A DNA stretch of 64,000 nt, from contig NC_052399.1 of assembly GCF_009389715.1 (NCBI RefSeq), forward strand, positions 24,313,146 through 24,377,145. The letters run 5' to 3'. The notes below the pieces were generated by a model that was not told where the DNA came from, made no database searches, and was given only the letters and a program-made list of their open reading frames with translations. Made by a program: the position numbers and the translations under genes. The DNA is from Phoenix dactylifera (lineage: Eukaryota > Streptophyta > Magnoliopsida > Arecales > Arecaceae). This document shows, in pieces, positions 26,679 to 38,501 of this stretch. The number at the start of each line of letters is the position of its first letter. Positions within the stretch are counted from its first letter, which is position 1.

Positions 26679-27539
26679 TCACCGGCCCTGCACCATGTTC
26701 GTGGGGTTGAGACCGAGCAGCATGTTGTTCCCGCCAGGAAGGTAGACAACATTGGGCGACCTGGAGAGGGTGGCAGCGATCTCCCTTGCAGCCTCGATCC
26801 TCCTGAGCTCGAGAATCCCCGTGCCGACAGCAGCGGTGGCATCAGAGATGAGCTTGGCAGCCTCGCTCTCTCCCTCGGCACGGATGACCGCAGCCCGGCG
26901 CTCCTGCTCCGCGCGCGCCACGAGGAACTTGGACCGCTCGGCCTCCTGCTGGGCGACCTGCTTCTTCTCGACGGCCTGGGAGAACTCGGCGCCGTAGGAG
27001 AGGTGGGTGATGGCGACGTCGTCGAGGACTATGTTGAAGTCGCGGGCACGGCGGACGAGGGCGTCGCGGACGAGGGCGGAGACGTGGGGCCGCTCGGTGA
27101 GGAGCTGGTCGGCGTTGAACTGGGCGACGACGGCCTTGAGGACCTCGTTGCCGATGGACGGGAGGACCTTCTCGTCGTACTCGGTGCCGAGGGAGGTGAA
27201 GATGGTGGGGAGGCGGGGTACGTCGGGGCGGGAGAGGAGGCGGAGAGTGAGGTTGACCATCTGGAGGTCCTTGGTGCCGGACTTGGAGGTGAAGGTGTGG
27301 GGGCGGGTGCGGATGTCGAAGATGTAGGGCTTCTGGAGCCAGGGGATCAGGAAGTGGGTTCCCTCGCCGACAGTCTCGTCGAGGACTCCCCGGAACCGGT
27401 CAAAAAGGACGGCGCGCTCGCCGCCGTCCACGGTGTAGAGGGACGCATTCACCAGGCTGGCGCCGACGCCGAGGCCTATCGCCGCCCGGGCCAAGTTCGT
27501 CAGGAACGACGCCGCCGCCTGCCCGCCGCCGGCCGCCAT
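26679..27539 (-). CDS. PHB: Prohibitin, type I (PHB3/PHB4-like), intronless
   Basis: A single open frame of 286 residues starting [19 protein letters not shown]. Residues about 15-32 form the hydrophobic inner-membrane anchor ([17 protein letters not shown]). The SPFH/prohibitin domain follows ([71 protein letters not shown]). The C-terminal coiled coil ([20 protein letters not shown]) pairs with type-II prohibitins. The tail [16 protein letters not shown] is typical of type I. Prohibitin rings scaffold the mitochondrial inner membrane, with roles in cristae shape, protease regulation and root growth. There is no intron, coding GC is high and the frame is intact. About 20 bp upstream begins a block shared with the SRP9 promoter. 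Confidence 0.95.
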   Translation of the reverse strand: MAAGGGQAAASFLTNLARAAIGLGVGASLVNASLYTVDGGERAVLFDRFRGVLDETVGEGTHFLIPWLQKPYIFDIRTRPHTFTSKSGTKDLQMVNLTLRLLSRPDVPRLPTIFTSLGTEYDEKVLPSIGNEVLKAVVAQFNADQLLTERPHVSALVRDALVRRARDFNIVLDDVAITHLSYGAEFSQAVEKKQVAQQEAERSKFLVARAEQERRAAVIRAEGESEAAKLISDATAAVGTGILELRRIEAAREIAATLSRSPNVVYLPGGNNMLLGLNPTNMVQGR

Positions 27540-27558
27540 TTCGATCGACCGCTGTTGC

Positions 27559-27921
27559 TCGGGTGACGAAAACCCTAAACCCGCAATTTGCGGTCAGGCG
27601 TTTTGTTTGCCTGCAGAGGAGGAAGGAGAATGGGGGTACGGTGCTCCGCAGGGTCAGCTGAGGGTCTAGAATACTCTTATTGATGGTGACGATGGATCAA
27701 GGCCGTCTGATTCATGGACTTCCATGTTCATGATTTTGCGAGGCCCTCATGAAATGAACACAAAAATAAAAAAATGGAGTGTTTTTATTTGTTAAATTCC
27801 CCAAAAAAGTGTCTTTTATTTGTAAAATCTTATGTCATCAAGGAATCACGTTATGGTAATTTTCTTCATGATTATGAGGTCGGGGGTATTGATAGTAATA
27901 AAATATGATAGATTTTCTTTA
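27559..27921 (-). promoter_or_regulatory. Prohibitin upstream region, duplicated upstream of SRP9
   Basis: Starting at gggtgacgaaaaccct, this block matches 41501-41919 over roughly 360 bp in the same orientation relative to the downstream gene. Shared stretches include gaggaggaaggagaatg, gatcaaggccgtctgat and catggacttccatgttcatg. The SRP9 copy has about 45 extra bases near 41782-41830. It covers the region where core promoter and 5' UTR are expected. Confidence 0.75.
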
Positions 27922-30131
27922 AAGTATTATAAACAACGATTTAGTGAGATTAATGAGATCGTAAACCAAATACAAGATTAGGGGAAGATGGTGTTTGTTG
28001 AGAAGGTTGGTTAGATCAAGCAGCAAGATAAAAATGGTGGAGCCCGGAAGAAGTTTGACAAGTTCGACCGAGAGACATTTTTCTATTCTCAACGAAAGGG
28101 TTAATGACTATTGAAATCTTCTTTGAGCCAAAATAGTCAATGGAATAAAAACTGATAATAACCTAAAATTTTAGATATAAACTAGAAATATTTGGTTCAG
28201 CGTCAAGAAGGCCCAAAGTCAAAGGACAAAAATAAAGTGGACAATTTTTTTCTGACATTTTCAAAAATTCTATCTATTTTCAGAATTTGCAGAAAAAGAG
28301 GAGTTCGATTTTCTTGTTTTTGCAATAATGTTCAATTTGAAATTTTCTAGCTCATTGTAACAGTACCATGTAACTAGCCCGAAAGAGGCTAGTAGGCTAG
28401 AAAATTTTATTATAAATCTTCCCCATAAGAACAAACAATCAGACAATTTTCATGAAAATGGTAAATTTTATGCCACAACAGAGGCCTACCATAATGACCC
28501 TTCCTTTAGTTCTTAGACTAGAAGGGCTTTTGAACATCCCACCTCACAGCTGCCTGTTGGAAGAAAAATAAGCCAATTGCTTATGCAAGAGGTAGTGGTC
28601 CGTAGAATAAATATTTTTTATATATTTTCATACCGCTCATATGTTAGCTAAAGCTTTTTTTTTCACTATTTATATATTTATGATAACCTAAAAGAGAGAG
28701 GTTATGAAAATTAGAATACTTTGTTGCTTCATACTTGACTCACCATTTATACACCTTCTAGGGCATAATAATTTTATATTAAAAAAAAATCAAACGATCC
28801 ACACAAGCCTTAATGGTAAAAGCAAAATTATGAGATTCAGTCCTATTCTCTGGCATAACAGCAACAAAATGCAAAATGTAGTATATTTTTACTACAAGCT
28901 TCACTTCTATCATTACTTTGATCTAGATTTGAAATTGTATGGAAAGTCAAATAATTACTATTTTTGTAGATATGAAAATTTGTTCAAAGTCAAAAATAGT
29001 GATTTTAGAATTCGGCGGGCAATTATTCTTTTGCCATTCGAATTGCCTATAAAGATGTTGAAAATATTAGAACAAATAATAAAATATCTGATGTAGAATT
29101 TATTCAGAATAAAATAATTAGTGAATAGAAAACTTTCATTAACCGGTAGTAGAATAATTTAACAAGTAAATAAAATAATAAAGAATGATATTGAGAAGTG
29201 GCCTGAGAGATGGAGGCACGTCTATGATGCTATCTTTGAAGTAGTTTAAGCCCTTCATGCTGCATTGGGTTCTTGTGCACATCTACTCCAGAGATACAAC
29301 TATACTTGCCACCTACCGAACTAGCATTCATTTACATGGAATGATGAACTTCAAATAGGCAGCTTTCTGACCCTCTTAATTCTTATAAAATATTAAATAG
29401 AGAAACGAGAATAAAGAAATAAAGAGATATTGAATATACCCAAAGAACAGGAGATAAAGAGAGAGAGAGATATTGAATATAGAGATAAAGAGCACGATCA
29501 TCAGTGAAGCCTTTGCCAACTGAAAATATCTCCCCATTACAAGAGAGGACTTTTGCTCCCTCTTTACCCCTCATCTATCAGCCTCTTCTTTTCAAGTCCC
29601 TCTAGTTTCAGAGTTGCACCTTCCTGTCTTGCTTTTCTTCTCCATATTTAACCTCATTTCATATTCATGACTCCGTCTAGAACCGAAAAGTATTTAGAAA
29701 ATCCATAAGACAAAATGGTACCTGTCCAATCTAGGGTTGAGGATCCAAAGCAAGGCATGTTCTCAGAAGAAAATGTCTCTTCTTTTGCTGGTGAAGATAA
29801 CAACTTCCCCTGTCCACCAACACTAGAAAAACCTCAAATTTGCATGCATCAAAAAAAATAAGTGGTGGAAAATGGGCCAAAATTGAAAACAATTCTGCGT
29901 ACTTAAATTTGCCTTGCTAGCGCAACCACCCCCAATGGGCAATCTAGGGGGCTTAAACAGGAACGATGATGTTTAGTATCCATGAGATTTTTAACAAAAA
30001 TAGTAACTGAAAGCAATTCCAACCCTGTTCTGGACTGAGGGTATAATTGGCCTGCTTTTGTGTAAGAGACCAAAGAAACCAAAATCTGATCTTCTGATTC
30101 ATTTATGAGGGGGCAAAACACAAATACAGTT
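27922..30131. other. Intergenic region between the SRP9 3' end and the prohibitin promoter
   Basis: No gene recognised. Short AT-rich frames (for example 28704-29096) show no family motif and strongly biased composition. The part next to 30131 should hold the SRP9 3' UTR. Confidence 0.45.
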
Positions 30132-33100
30132 TTACTGCCTCCTTCCCCTCCCCTTCTTCGAAGCCTGCTGCTCCACCTGTTCCTTGCCTGATACTTCTGA
30201 TATGTCAGCTGCAAAATCAAGAAGAAAACCAATGTGCAAAACCTTAAATGAGTGAACTTTTTGTTAGCAAGCATTACTAGGATGTGATCAAGGAACAATA
30301 CCATCAGGGCCACGGGCCATCAAAGTGAAGAATATGTTGTTGAGCTTCTCCATCTTTTTTGCATCCTGGGCCTGGTCTGTCTTGAACTTCAGACACTGCA
30401 AATATCATGTTCTTTGTATCAGTGAACCTAGGATACATTGAAGATTACTTGGTTGGTTACTGTGAATGCTGATGCAAAAATAGACTTCATGCAAACTAAA
30501 GCTTGCCTAACATATTTTAAAAAGAATTATACAACTTTTCTTACAAAATACACATAAAAAAAGAATTCACAAATTTAATAGCAAAAAATTCCCAAAATTG
30601 ACCAAATGGCACATGTTTCACTAATGCTTACTTTCTTCACTTTTAAGGTGTACTCCACTGCCACTGTAAATAGATCCAGAAGTTATATTGAGCCTAGATA
30701 TATTAAACGGCATTGTAGATATAGCATTCATTAGACATTGCTCCCATTGTTGACCATGTTTGTGAAACTTTCTAGAGTATCCAAAAACCTGCACTGTCTC
30801 CCAATAGAAGTTTGTGTATCTGATATAAAGTCAGAGAGGGTGTATGTTCATGAGAAATTTGAGAAAATCACTTACATCAACAAAAATGATAAAAAAAGAA
30901 AAAGAACTAGTAGCATGAATTTGAAACAATAGGAAAAAACAAATTAAAGGTGGAACTTAGCAAATTGTTTTAAAAGACTAATAAAAAAATGAAATGCACA
31001 ACAATGCATGGATTATCCATAAAATATAGTCAAAGATTTCAAAAAAATAAAAAAACGCAAAACAGCCAAAATAGTGCAAATGAAATTCTAAAAATAAAAT
31101 GAAGAATGACTGTAAACTTCTTCAACAGATTCAAGAATTGTTTGACAATGCTTGTGTATCATTACAAAATTCCAAGCAAAAAATGCCATCCCTCCTCCTT
31201 ACAGATTAAAATGGTAAAATTTTAGCTTCAAAATTTGTTAAGTTTGGTAGAAGAGAATGGTTGCCATCAAGGTCCACCGTACCGGGTTCGGTAGGCGTAC
31301 CGGTTGCCTACCGGACCGGTACGGGCCGGTTCGTACCGTGCTCCGGGCGGTACGAACCGGGAAGCTCTTCCCCGCCGGAACCGGGGAAGAAGAAGAGAAC
31401 CAGAGAGAGCGCGGGGAAGAGAGGGAGAGAGCCCACCTTCGGCCGCCATCGGAGAGCCGCGGAGGGGCGTCGGAGGCCGGTGGGGGGCGGCGGAGCCCGC
31501 GGGGGCGCTGCGGAGGCCGCGGCCGCGTCACTGTTTCGAAAGAAACAGGGGACGCGGCCGCATTTTTTAATTTGGGGATTTTAAGTGAAGTCGGCACATC
31601 GGTTGCCGACTTCACTTAAAAATCCCCAAATTAAAAAATTTGGAAATTTTTAAGTGAAGTCGGCAACCGATTTGCCGACTTCACTTAAAATCCCTAAATT
31701 AAAAAATTCCCCAAATTAAAAAACGCGGCCGCGTCACTGTTTCGAAAGAGCCCCCGCGGGCTCCCCCGCCCCCCGCCAGGCTCCGCCGCCCCCCACCGGC
31801 CTCCGACGCCCCTCCGCGGCTCTCCGATGGCGGCCGAAGGTGGGCTCCCTCCCTCTCTTCCCCGCGCTCCCTCTTTTTCTCCTCGTCTTCTTCGTCTCCG
31901 GCAAGGAACCGGCCTGTACCGGTTTCCACGGCTCCGCCGTACCGGTAGCTGGCCGGACCGGTTCGGCATACGCTGGTTGCCATCAATGAATGATGAGTAA
32001 AAACAATATAAGGTTAGTTGATGTTAAACATGATTTTCAAAAGAAATTGTTACATTTAGATTGTTTTAGTGAAATGTAAATGTAACAGTTCATGCTCAAG
32101 AGCGCACATGATTGATGACTGAAGTTCCACAAACTAGATTGTCAGAGCAAATAATGCAACAGAATAGTAATCATGTAATTTTCTTAAGTTGAATTCCAGT
32201 AATCAAGTATCTGTATAATTTTTCAGGCTCGATATGTCAAGATAAAAACTTGCAAGTTCCATGCTTTTACTGTTAAGGCAAATTAAGGATCTGAGAACCT
32301 TGGATTGAAAATAGGATAGTGCATTATAGAAAGAAGAATCTATAAATCATATTCAAAGAAATAAAATGAGTCATCTTCGAAGAGAATCTTAAATGTGCCC
32401 ATCAGTGAAAATTGAAGTTAAGACCTTCATTCTTTTCTCTGTACACATTTAGCTTCTCTCAGTTACACTATAATACAAGACGTTGCCAGACAATTTTCGC
32501 AGCTATGTACAAATTATTCTAATCATGCAGCAATGTCAGCGATAACTGGGCTGTCAAGATCATTATGTTTAGAGCTTTGCCACAATACAGATCTCCCTAA
32601 AATCTTCTTCAAACATTTGTTTTCTTAGCACAACAAATGACATCATTCTGTACTCTCTACGACTAAACTCTCCCCTTCATCTGGCAGAAGCAACTAAGCA
32701 TTTGATAGCAATGACTCCAAAGTTGACCTTGCCATGAGGATAGAAGAAGTATCTTCCCTGATGGAGGATGAGCATTAATGGCAGCATAGGTCAGTCTCCG
32801 AAAAAAAATCCCAAAAAATAAAAAAAGAACAAGATAATTTCCAAATCAGTTCTTAGAACACCCACTGCAAATGTCATAAATAGTGGTGCAGAATCATCTG
32901 GTGGAAGTTCACTGAATTTCATGAGAACCATGCATTCCACACTATAAGGTCATTCTGTGTTTATACTAGTAATGGGCATCGGGCCGTGCCGGGCCGGCCC
33001 GGCCCAGGCCCACCGGGCCACGGTCTAAACGGGCCGTGCCTGGCCCGGCCCGCTTCGTTAGGACTCCTATAAATTGAGGGGTATTTTGGGAAAAAAAAAT

Positions 33101-36100
33101 TGGACTCCTATAAATACCCCTTTCCTCCCTCATTCTCACCACACCAAACCAACTATTCTCTCCTTCTCTACTACTATTATTTCTCTCTTCTAAAGTGCTC
33201 TTCTAGCAATTTAATTTTTAGTTTGCATTTAGCAAGTGTTCAAGTGCTACACAATAGGAGGTTCCTGTTGAGAAGAGAAGGTCACTCCTGTTGAGAGCAC
33301 AAGAGGAAGCTCAGAATCTCGGCTCTGCCTCTGCCCTCTGACCCTCTACTCAATTCCTCCTTGTGGTTAGTTTTTATTTTTGAATTCATCAATTTAGATA
33401 TGTCATCTTTTGAGGAAAGTCATTTTGGCATTCCTCCTGTTTCTGAGGGAGAAGAAACTAATCCCCAACCCCATGTTCCTAGTTTCTCTAGAACTAGTGA
33501 ACCGAGTGAAGATCAAACCTCTTCTCGTAAGAGGACTAGTGCTGTATGGAATGAATTTGATAGAATTATGGTTGATGGAGTCTGGAAAGCAAAATGTAAA
33601 AAATGTGCCAAACTTTATAGTTGTAGTAGTCGTGGGGGAACAGGCCATTTAAAAAGACATCAAGAGAGTCATAGGATGCATGATTCTCATGCTCAAACTC
33701 AAAGTACCCTTAATATACAAGGAGGATCACTTGTAGGTAATTTTGCATATAATCAAGAAAATCAAAGAAAAGCACTTGTAAAATGGATAGTTAAGGATGA
33801 ATTACCTTTTAGTTTATGTGAATCTTTTAATTTTGAAGAATATGTTCAATTAAACCTATAACCTGCTTACAAAAGAACTAGTAGGCGTACATTTAGAAGA
33901 GTAGCTATGACTAACTTTTTAGCAATGAGACAAAGTTTAATTGAAACACTCTCTACTTTAAATGTAAAAATTTCATTAACTTCTGATATTTGGTCAGCAT
34001 CTGTAGGTAGTAATTGTTTTATTGCCATTACTGCTCATTATATTGATAATGATTGGCAATTAAATAAACGTATTCTTGCTTTTCGTGCTTTTGATTTTCC
34101 ACATTCTGGGTAACAAATTTCAAATGTCATTTATCAAACTGCATGTTCATATAATATTAATGATAAAATTATGTCTATTACTTTTGATAATGCATCTAAT
34201 AATAATTCTGCTGTTACATTATTAAAGGACTCATTGCATCCCATGTTAAATGGAAATTTATTGCATATTAGATGTGCATGTCATATCTTAAATCTTTCTG
34301 TTCAAGCTGGCATGGGCATGATTCAAGATGTGATTTCAAAAATTAGAAATGCAGTTTCTTTTATTCCTGCTTCAAGATCAAGACTTCAAGAATTTAAGGA
34401 ACTATGTATAAATCATGGTAAACGTTTTAAAAAATTTAAACTTGATGTAATTACTCGTTGGAACTCAACATATAGCATGATACATGATGCATACCCATAT
34501 AAAAACTTATTAAGTGCATATATTAATGATCGTGGATTAGGCTTTACATTGACTGAAACTGATTGGAATAAAGGAAAAATTTTCGAAGATTTTTTGCTTA
34601 GTTTTTATAATGCTACCAATGTTCTTTCTGGTATTTATTATCCAACTTCATGTTCATTTTTACAACAAGCATATATAATTAGTCAAAAATTTGCAGAACA
34701 TAGATATGATGATGTTTTAATGCCTATTATTGAACAAATGGAATCTAAATGGAATGAGTATTGGGACAAGATATGTCCTATGCATAACTTAGCTGCTGTA
34801 TTTGATCCAAGAGTTAAATTGAATGGCGTGCTAATTTTACTTGATGCATACTGTGAAAATATTATTCAAGATCCTGAACCTGCTAAAATTGAGGCAAAAC
34901 AACTTCTTTATGATATTTATGCTATATATGATGAAAAAATTCGTGGATCTAGATTCTCCGTACAAAGCTCTATTTCTTCTTCTAGTAGTTCTCGTTCGTC
35001 ATCTATTTTTTCATTCATTGCACAGAGAAAACACACACATACTTCAAGTTCATCTTCATCTTCTTCATCTTTAAGTAGTGAACTAGAATTTTATTTACGA
35101 AATGATCTTCAGTCTGCATATGATGAAAATCAAATAGAGAGTCTAGATGTATTATCTTGGTGAAAGAATGTTAAAAATCAATATCCTGTTATGTCTGCAA
35201 TTGCACGCGATATTTTAGCTGTGCCGATGTCCACGGTAGCATCGGAATCCGCTTTTAGTGCAGGTCGGCGTGTTCTTGACGAAAAGAGAAATAGGATGAT
35301 TGGCGAAACGGTTGAGATGCTTCTCTGCTTCAAAGATTGGTTGGATGCTGAGGCGAGACTTCAAGATAAAGGTGGACATAATACAACATCCTCTGATGAT
35401 GATGATACAAACACTACTGAATAGTGAATACTGAATCACTGATGATTAGTAAGATTTCTTAATTTTTTATAATTGTACATTTTTATTTTTTTAATTGTTA
35501 AAGTGAGTCATCTCTATTTTTTCTCCTTTCTTATTGTATTCTGGAGGTCAGACCAAGGTCTAAACCTCCCTTCATGTACCATTTTGATTTAAATTAATAA
35601 ACTGGTAGGGGTCTATGCCAAACCCCCCACCATTAAGGTAGCTTTATATTTATAAATCCTTAGTTTTCAATATTTATTAATTTATTAAAAAAAATTTATG
35701 AAGCATTTATTTTAAGGGAGACGGGCCGTGCCTGGCCCGGCCCAGGCCCGGTTCAGGCCCTTATGGGCCGTTCCGGGCTGGCTCGCGGGCCGTGCCCGGC
35801 CCAGGCCCTTATGGGCCGTGCCGGGCTGGCCCGCGGGCCGTGCCGTGCCTGGCCCGCGGGCCGTGCCGTGCCTGGCCCGCGGGCCGTGCCGTGCCTGGCC
35901 CGCGGGCCGTGCCGTGCCTGGCCCGCGGGCCGTGCCGTGCCTGGCCCGCGGGCCGTGCCAGCCCAAGCCCTAATGGGCCGTGCCGGGCTCGGCCCGCGGG
36001 CCAGAAAAGTGTGACCCAGCCCGGCCCCCTTGAATGGGCCGTGCCTGGCACGGCCCGGTACTCGTGCCGGGCTGTGCCGGGCCATGGGCGGCCCGGCCCA

Positions 36101-38470
36101 GTGCCCAACTCTAGTTTATACGAATAAAACTAGTAACTACCGACCGCCATTTTGAGGATCTACTAAATCATCTGAAAAACATCCACTAGCATCCACTCTT
36201 TCCACAAACACAAAAGTAAATAAAGATGCATTACCTGTTCATAAAATCACTTGTTGAACTACGCATAATCACCTTTTTCTTGTAACCATAATTAGCAAAG
36301 AAGTTTCCCAACTAAAATACATATTTTAAATGACTCAAGCATAAGAGCCTCATTTAAATTAAGTAATAGAAGAAGATTTTACTCACAATCAAACAAAAGA
36401 AATTAGGAATTCATGTGCTTTATTGTAGTTCAAGTCCAAATCTCTTCCATTAATTTTTATTAAAATTGTAATTTCTTCAATAGGAAAAAGGAAATCAATA
36501 AAGTTGCTTATATCATTAAATATGATTCATTCTATGCAGATATAGGAAGGGTAATTGAACAAAGATCAACAGAGGATATCCTTCTAGAGGGGAAAATGTC
36601 AGCATACATTCTTTATTGACTTGGAGAAAGCATACAACAGATATCAAGAAGGGAAATTTTTTGGATTTATGAAGGAAATATTTATATAAGAGTTACATTA
36701 AAACCATTAAGGACATTTATGCAAGAGAAGCTATAAGCTTTAGGAGTTCCTTACTGCATGCAACAAGTGTATTTCTAGTCACGGTAAACCCGTACAACTG
36801 CACCAAGGATTCGCAGTTAGCCTATTCCTTTTTATACTAATTACAAGAAAACTTGCTTTTAAAATTTGCAAAAAGTATTATGGCATATATTATTTGCATA
36901 GGTTATAATTTTGAATGGCAAAAGAGTAACAAATGATATGCTAAATTGAAAATATGAAATAAAACTTTAGGGGAAAAAGCTATGGAGCCATGCCTATCTT
37001 CTCTACATGGTCTCCCGCTCTTTTAGAAATCAGATAGTCTGGTTATGTGAGAACCACTCTTTTAGAAATTGGGTAGTCTGGTTATGTGAGAAACATTACA
37101 ACTATACCCTCTAAATCCCATCCAACTTTTGAAATGGAAAAGAAGAAGAAGAAGAAGAAAAAGAAGAAAGTCTGTCAATCTCTCTACCTCAACCAAATTC
37201 TACATCAAGGAAACCTACCTCTCCCTCCCTCCCTTATCTTTCTCATTTCTATCTTGCTATAATGCAAGCCCAATCCTTTTTATTCCTCTTTCTGAACCCC
37301 ATCTACGTCTCTTCTGAAACCACCTCTCTCTCACTATCTGTCTTCTAAAAACTCAGAGAACCATCCTCAGAAAATCTCTGTGTGTGTGTGTGTGTGATGA
37401 ACTCAAAAAGCCCCCACCAACTCCATATAAACAAGTTTCCACATTTTTATCTTGAAATTCTATCTTCATTCGTCCATAATCATTGGGAACAAAATTTCAA
37501 ATTTGATGATTTGATGTAGAATTGGCTACAAGTAATTATTTATGAGAGAAGGCTAGAAATAATTATTATCAACTAAAACTTTATGAATGCAAGTTATTTT
37601 TAATGCATCTGATCATCACTTGTAAATATCAAATCATGGAAAATCAAATGCATTGCAGAAGTTGAAATTATCCTTCCTACAAAACGAGGAAAAGGAATTG
37701 AATCAATATTACCTACTAAATGATCTTTGATCTAGATTAGGTTGCTGCATGGAAGGTATCTTACTCCCACCTCTTGCAATTGTTAAGGGGTCCTAACACA
37801 GAAACTAGAAGGATAGTGGATCAATGTTGGAAAGGAAAGACAAGGTGGGAAGGGGAAGACAGAGGAGAGGAAATTGGAGCAAGAGAAAATAAAAATGTAG
37901 GAGGGCACAATTGAAAGGTTGCTTCCTATGACCCTTAGCTGAACCGGAAAGGCCGGTTTTCCTCGTGATTGCAGGTACCTAGCCCTGCAGTAGCCAATCA
38001 GGGGGTGTCAGGGATTCACATGGAAAACTTATGCAAGGCTACCTATTATTGCTCAAACTTTGGAGAACAAAGATATCACTAATCAGCTCTGTTATATGAA
38101 AAATAATGGAAAGATAGATGAAAACAAATATGTTTTCATGTGATCATAACAGAACTTTGTAGAACAGTGCTTCTAAGGTATCATGTGATTATGGAATATC
38201 TTGGCAAGTAAGAAACTTATAGAACAATGATAGACCTACAACATTATATAGCCAAAAATGTTGGGCAATATAAAGGGTCCAGGAAAACAAGCTGAATGTA
38301 ACAGAACTGATGATGTTTAGATGGATGCATGATAACAAAAGAATAGAATGAGAAATGAATATATTAGAGAAGATGTAGGGATCATACCAATTAAGAACAA
38401 AGTGCTGCAGAATTAATTGAAATTGTATGGGTATGCACAGGGGCTTCCAGTATAAAGAGGTGTTTTGTGT

Positions 38471-38501
<31 letters not shown>

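Larger units (their letters stand above)
32967..36113 (+). mobile_element. hAT transposon, 3.15 kb, with exact 8-bp target duplication
   Basis: Flanked by GTTTATAC (32959-32966 and 36114-36121). Imperfect terminal inverted repeats: tagtaatgggcatcgggcc on the left and, on the other strand at the right end, tagagttgggcactgggcc. Subterminal DNA at both ends is made of ggccgtgcc/ggcccggcc motifs. It carries one transposase gene with three stops. It lies in SRP9 intron 2, antisense to SRP9. Confidence 0.93.

Noticed and set aside
27003-27566. 187-residue Glu/Gly/Val-rich plus-strand frame
   Set aside because: Antisense shadow of the prohibitin coding region.
28704-29096. 130-residue Ile/Lys/Asn-rich open frame
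   Set aside because: Composition matches AT-rich non-coding DNA, no recognisable motif, no splice or promoter context.
33361-33399. Upstream extension of the hAT transposase frame
   Set aside because: It starts from TTG; the first ATG at 33400 is in frame and gives the expected N-terminus before the BED finger.
35712-36127. Several overlapping frames of about 80-110 residues rich in Gly, Pro, Ala and Arg on both strands
   Set aside because: They are readings of the GC-rich 23-bp repeats at the end of the hAT element.
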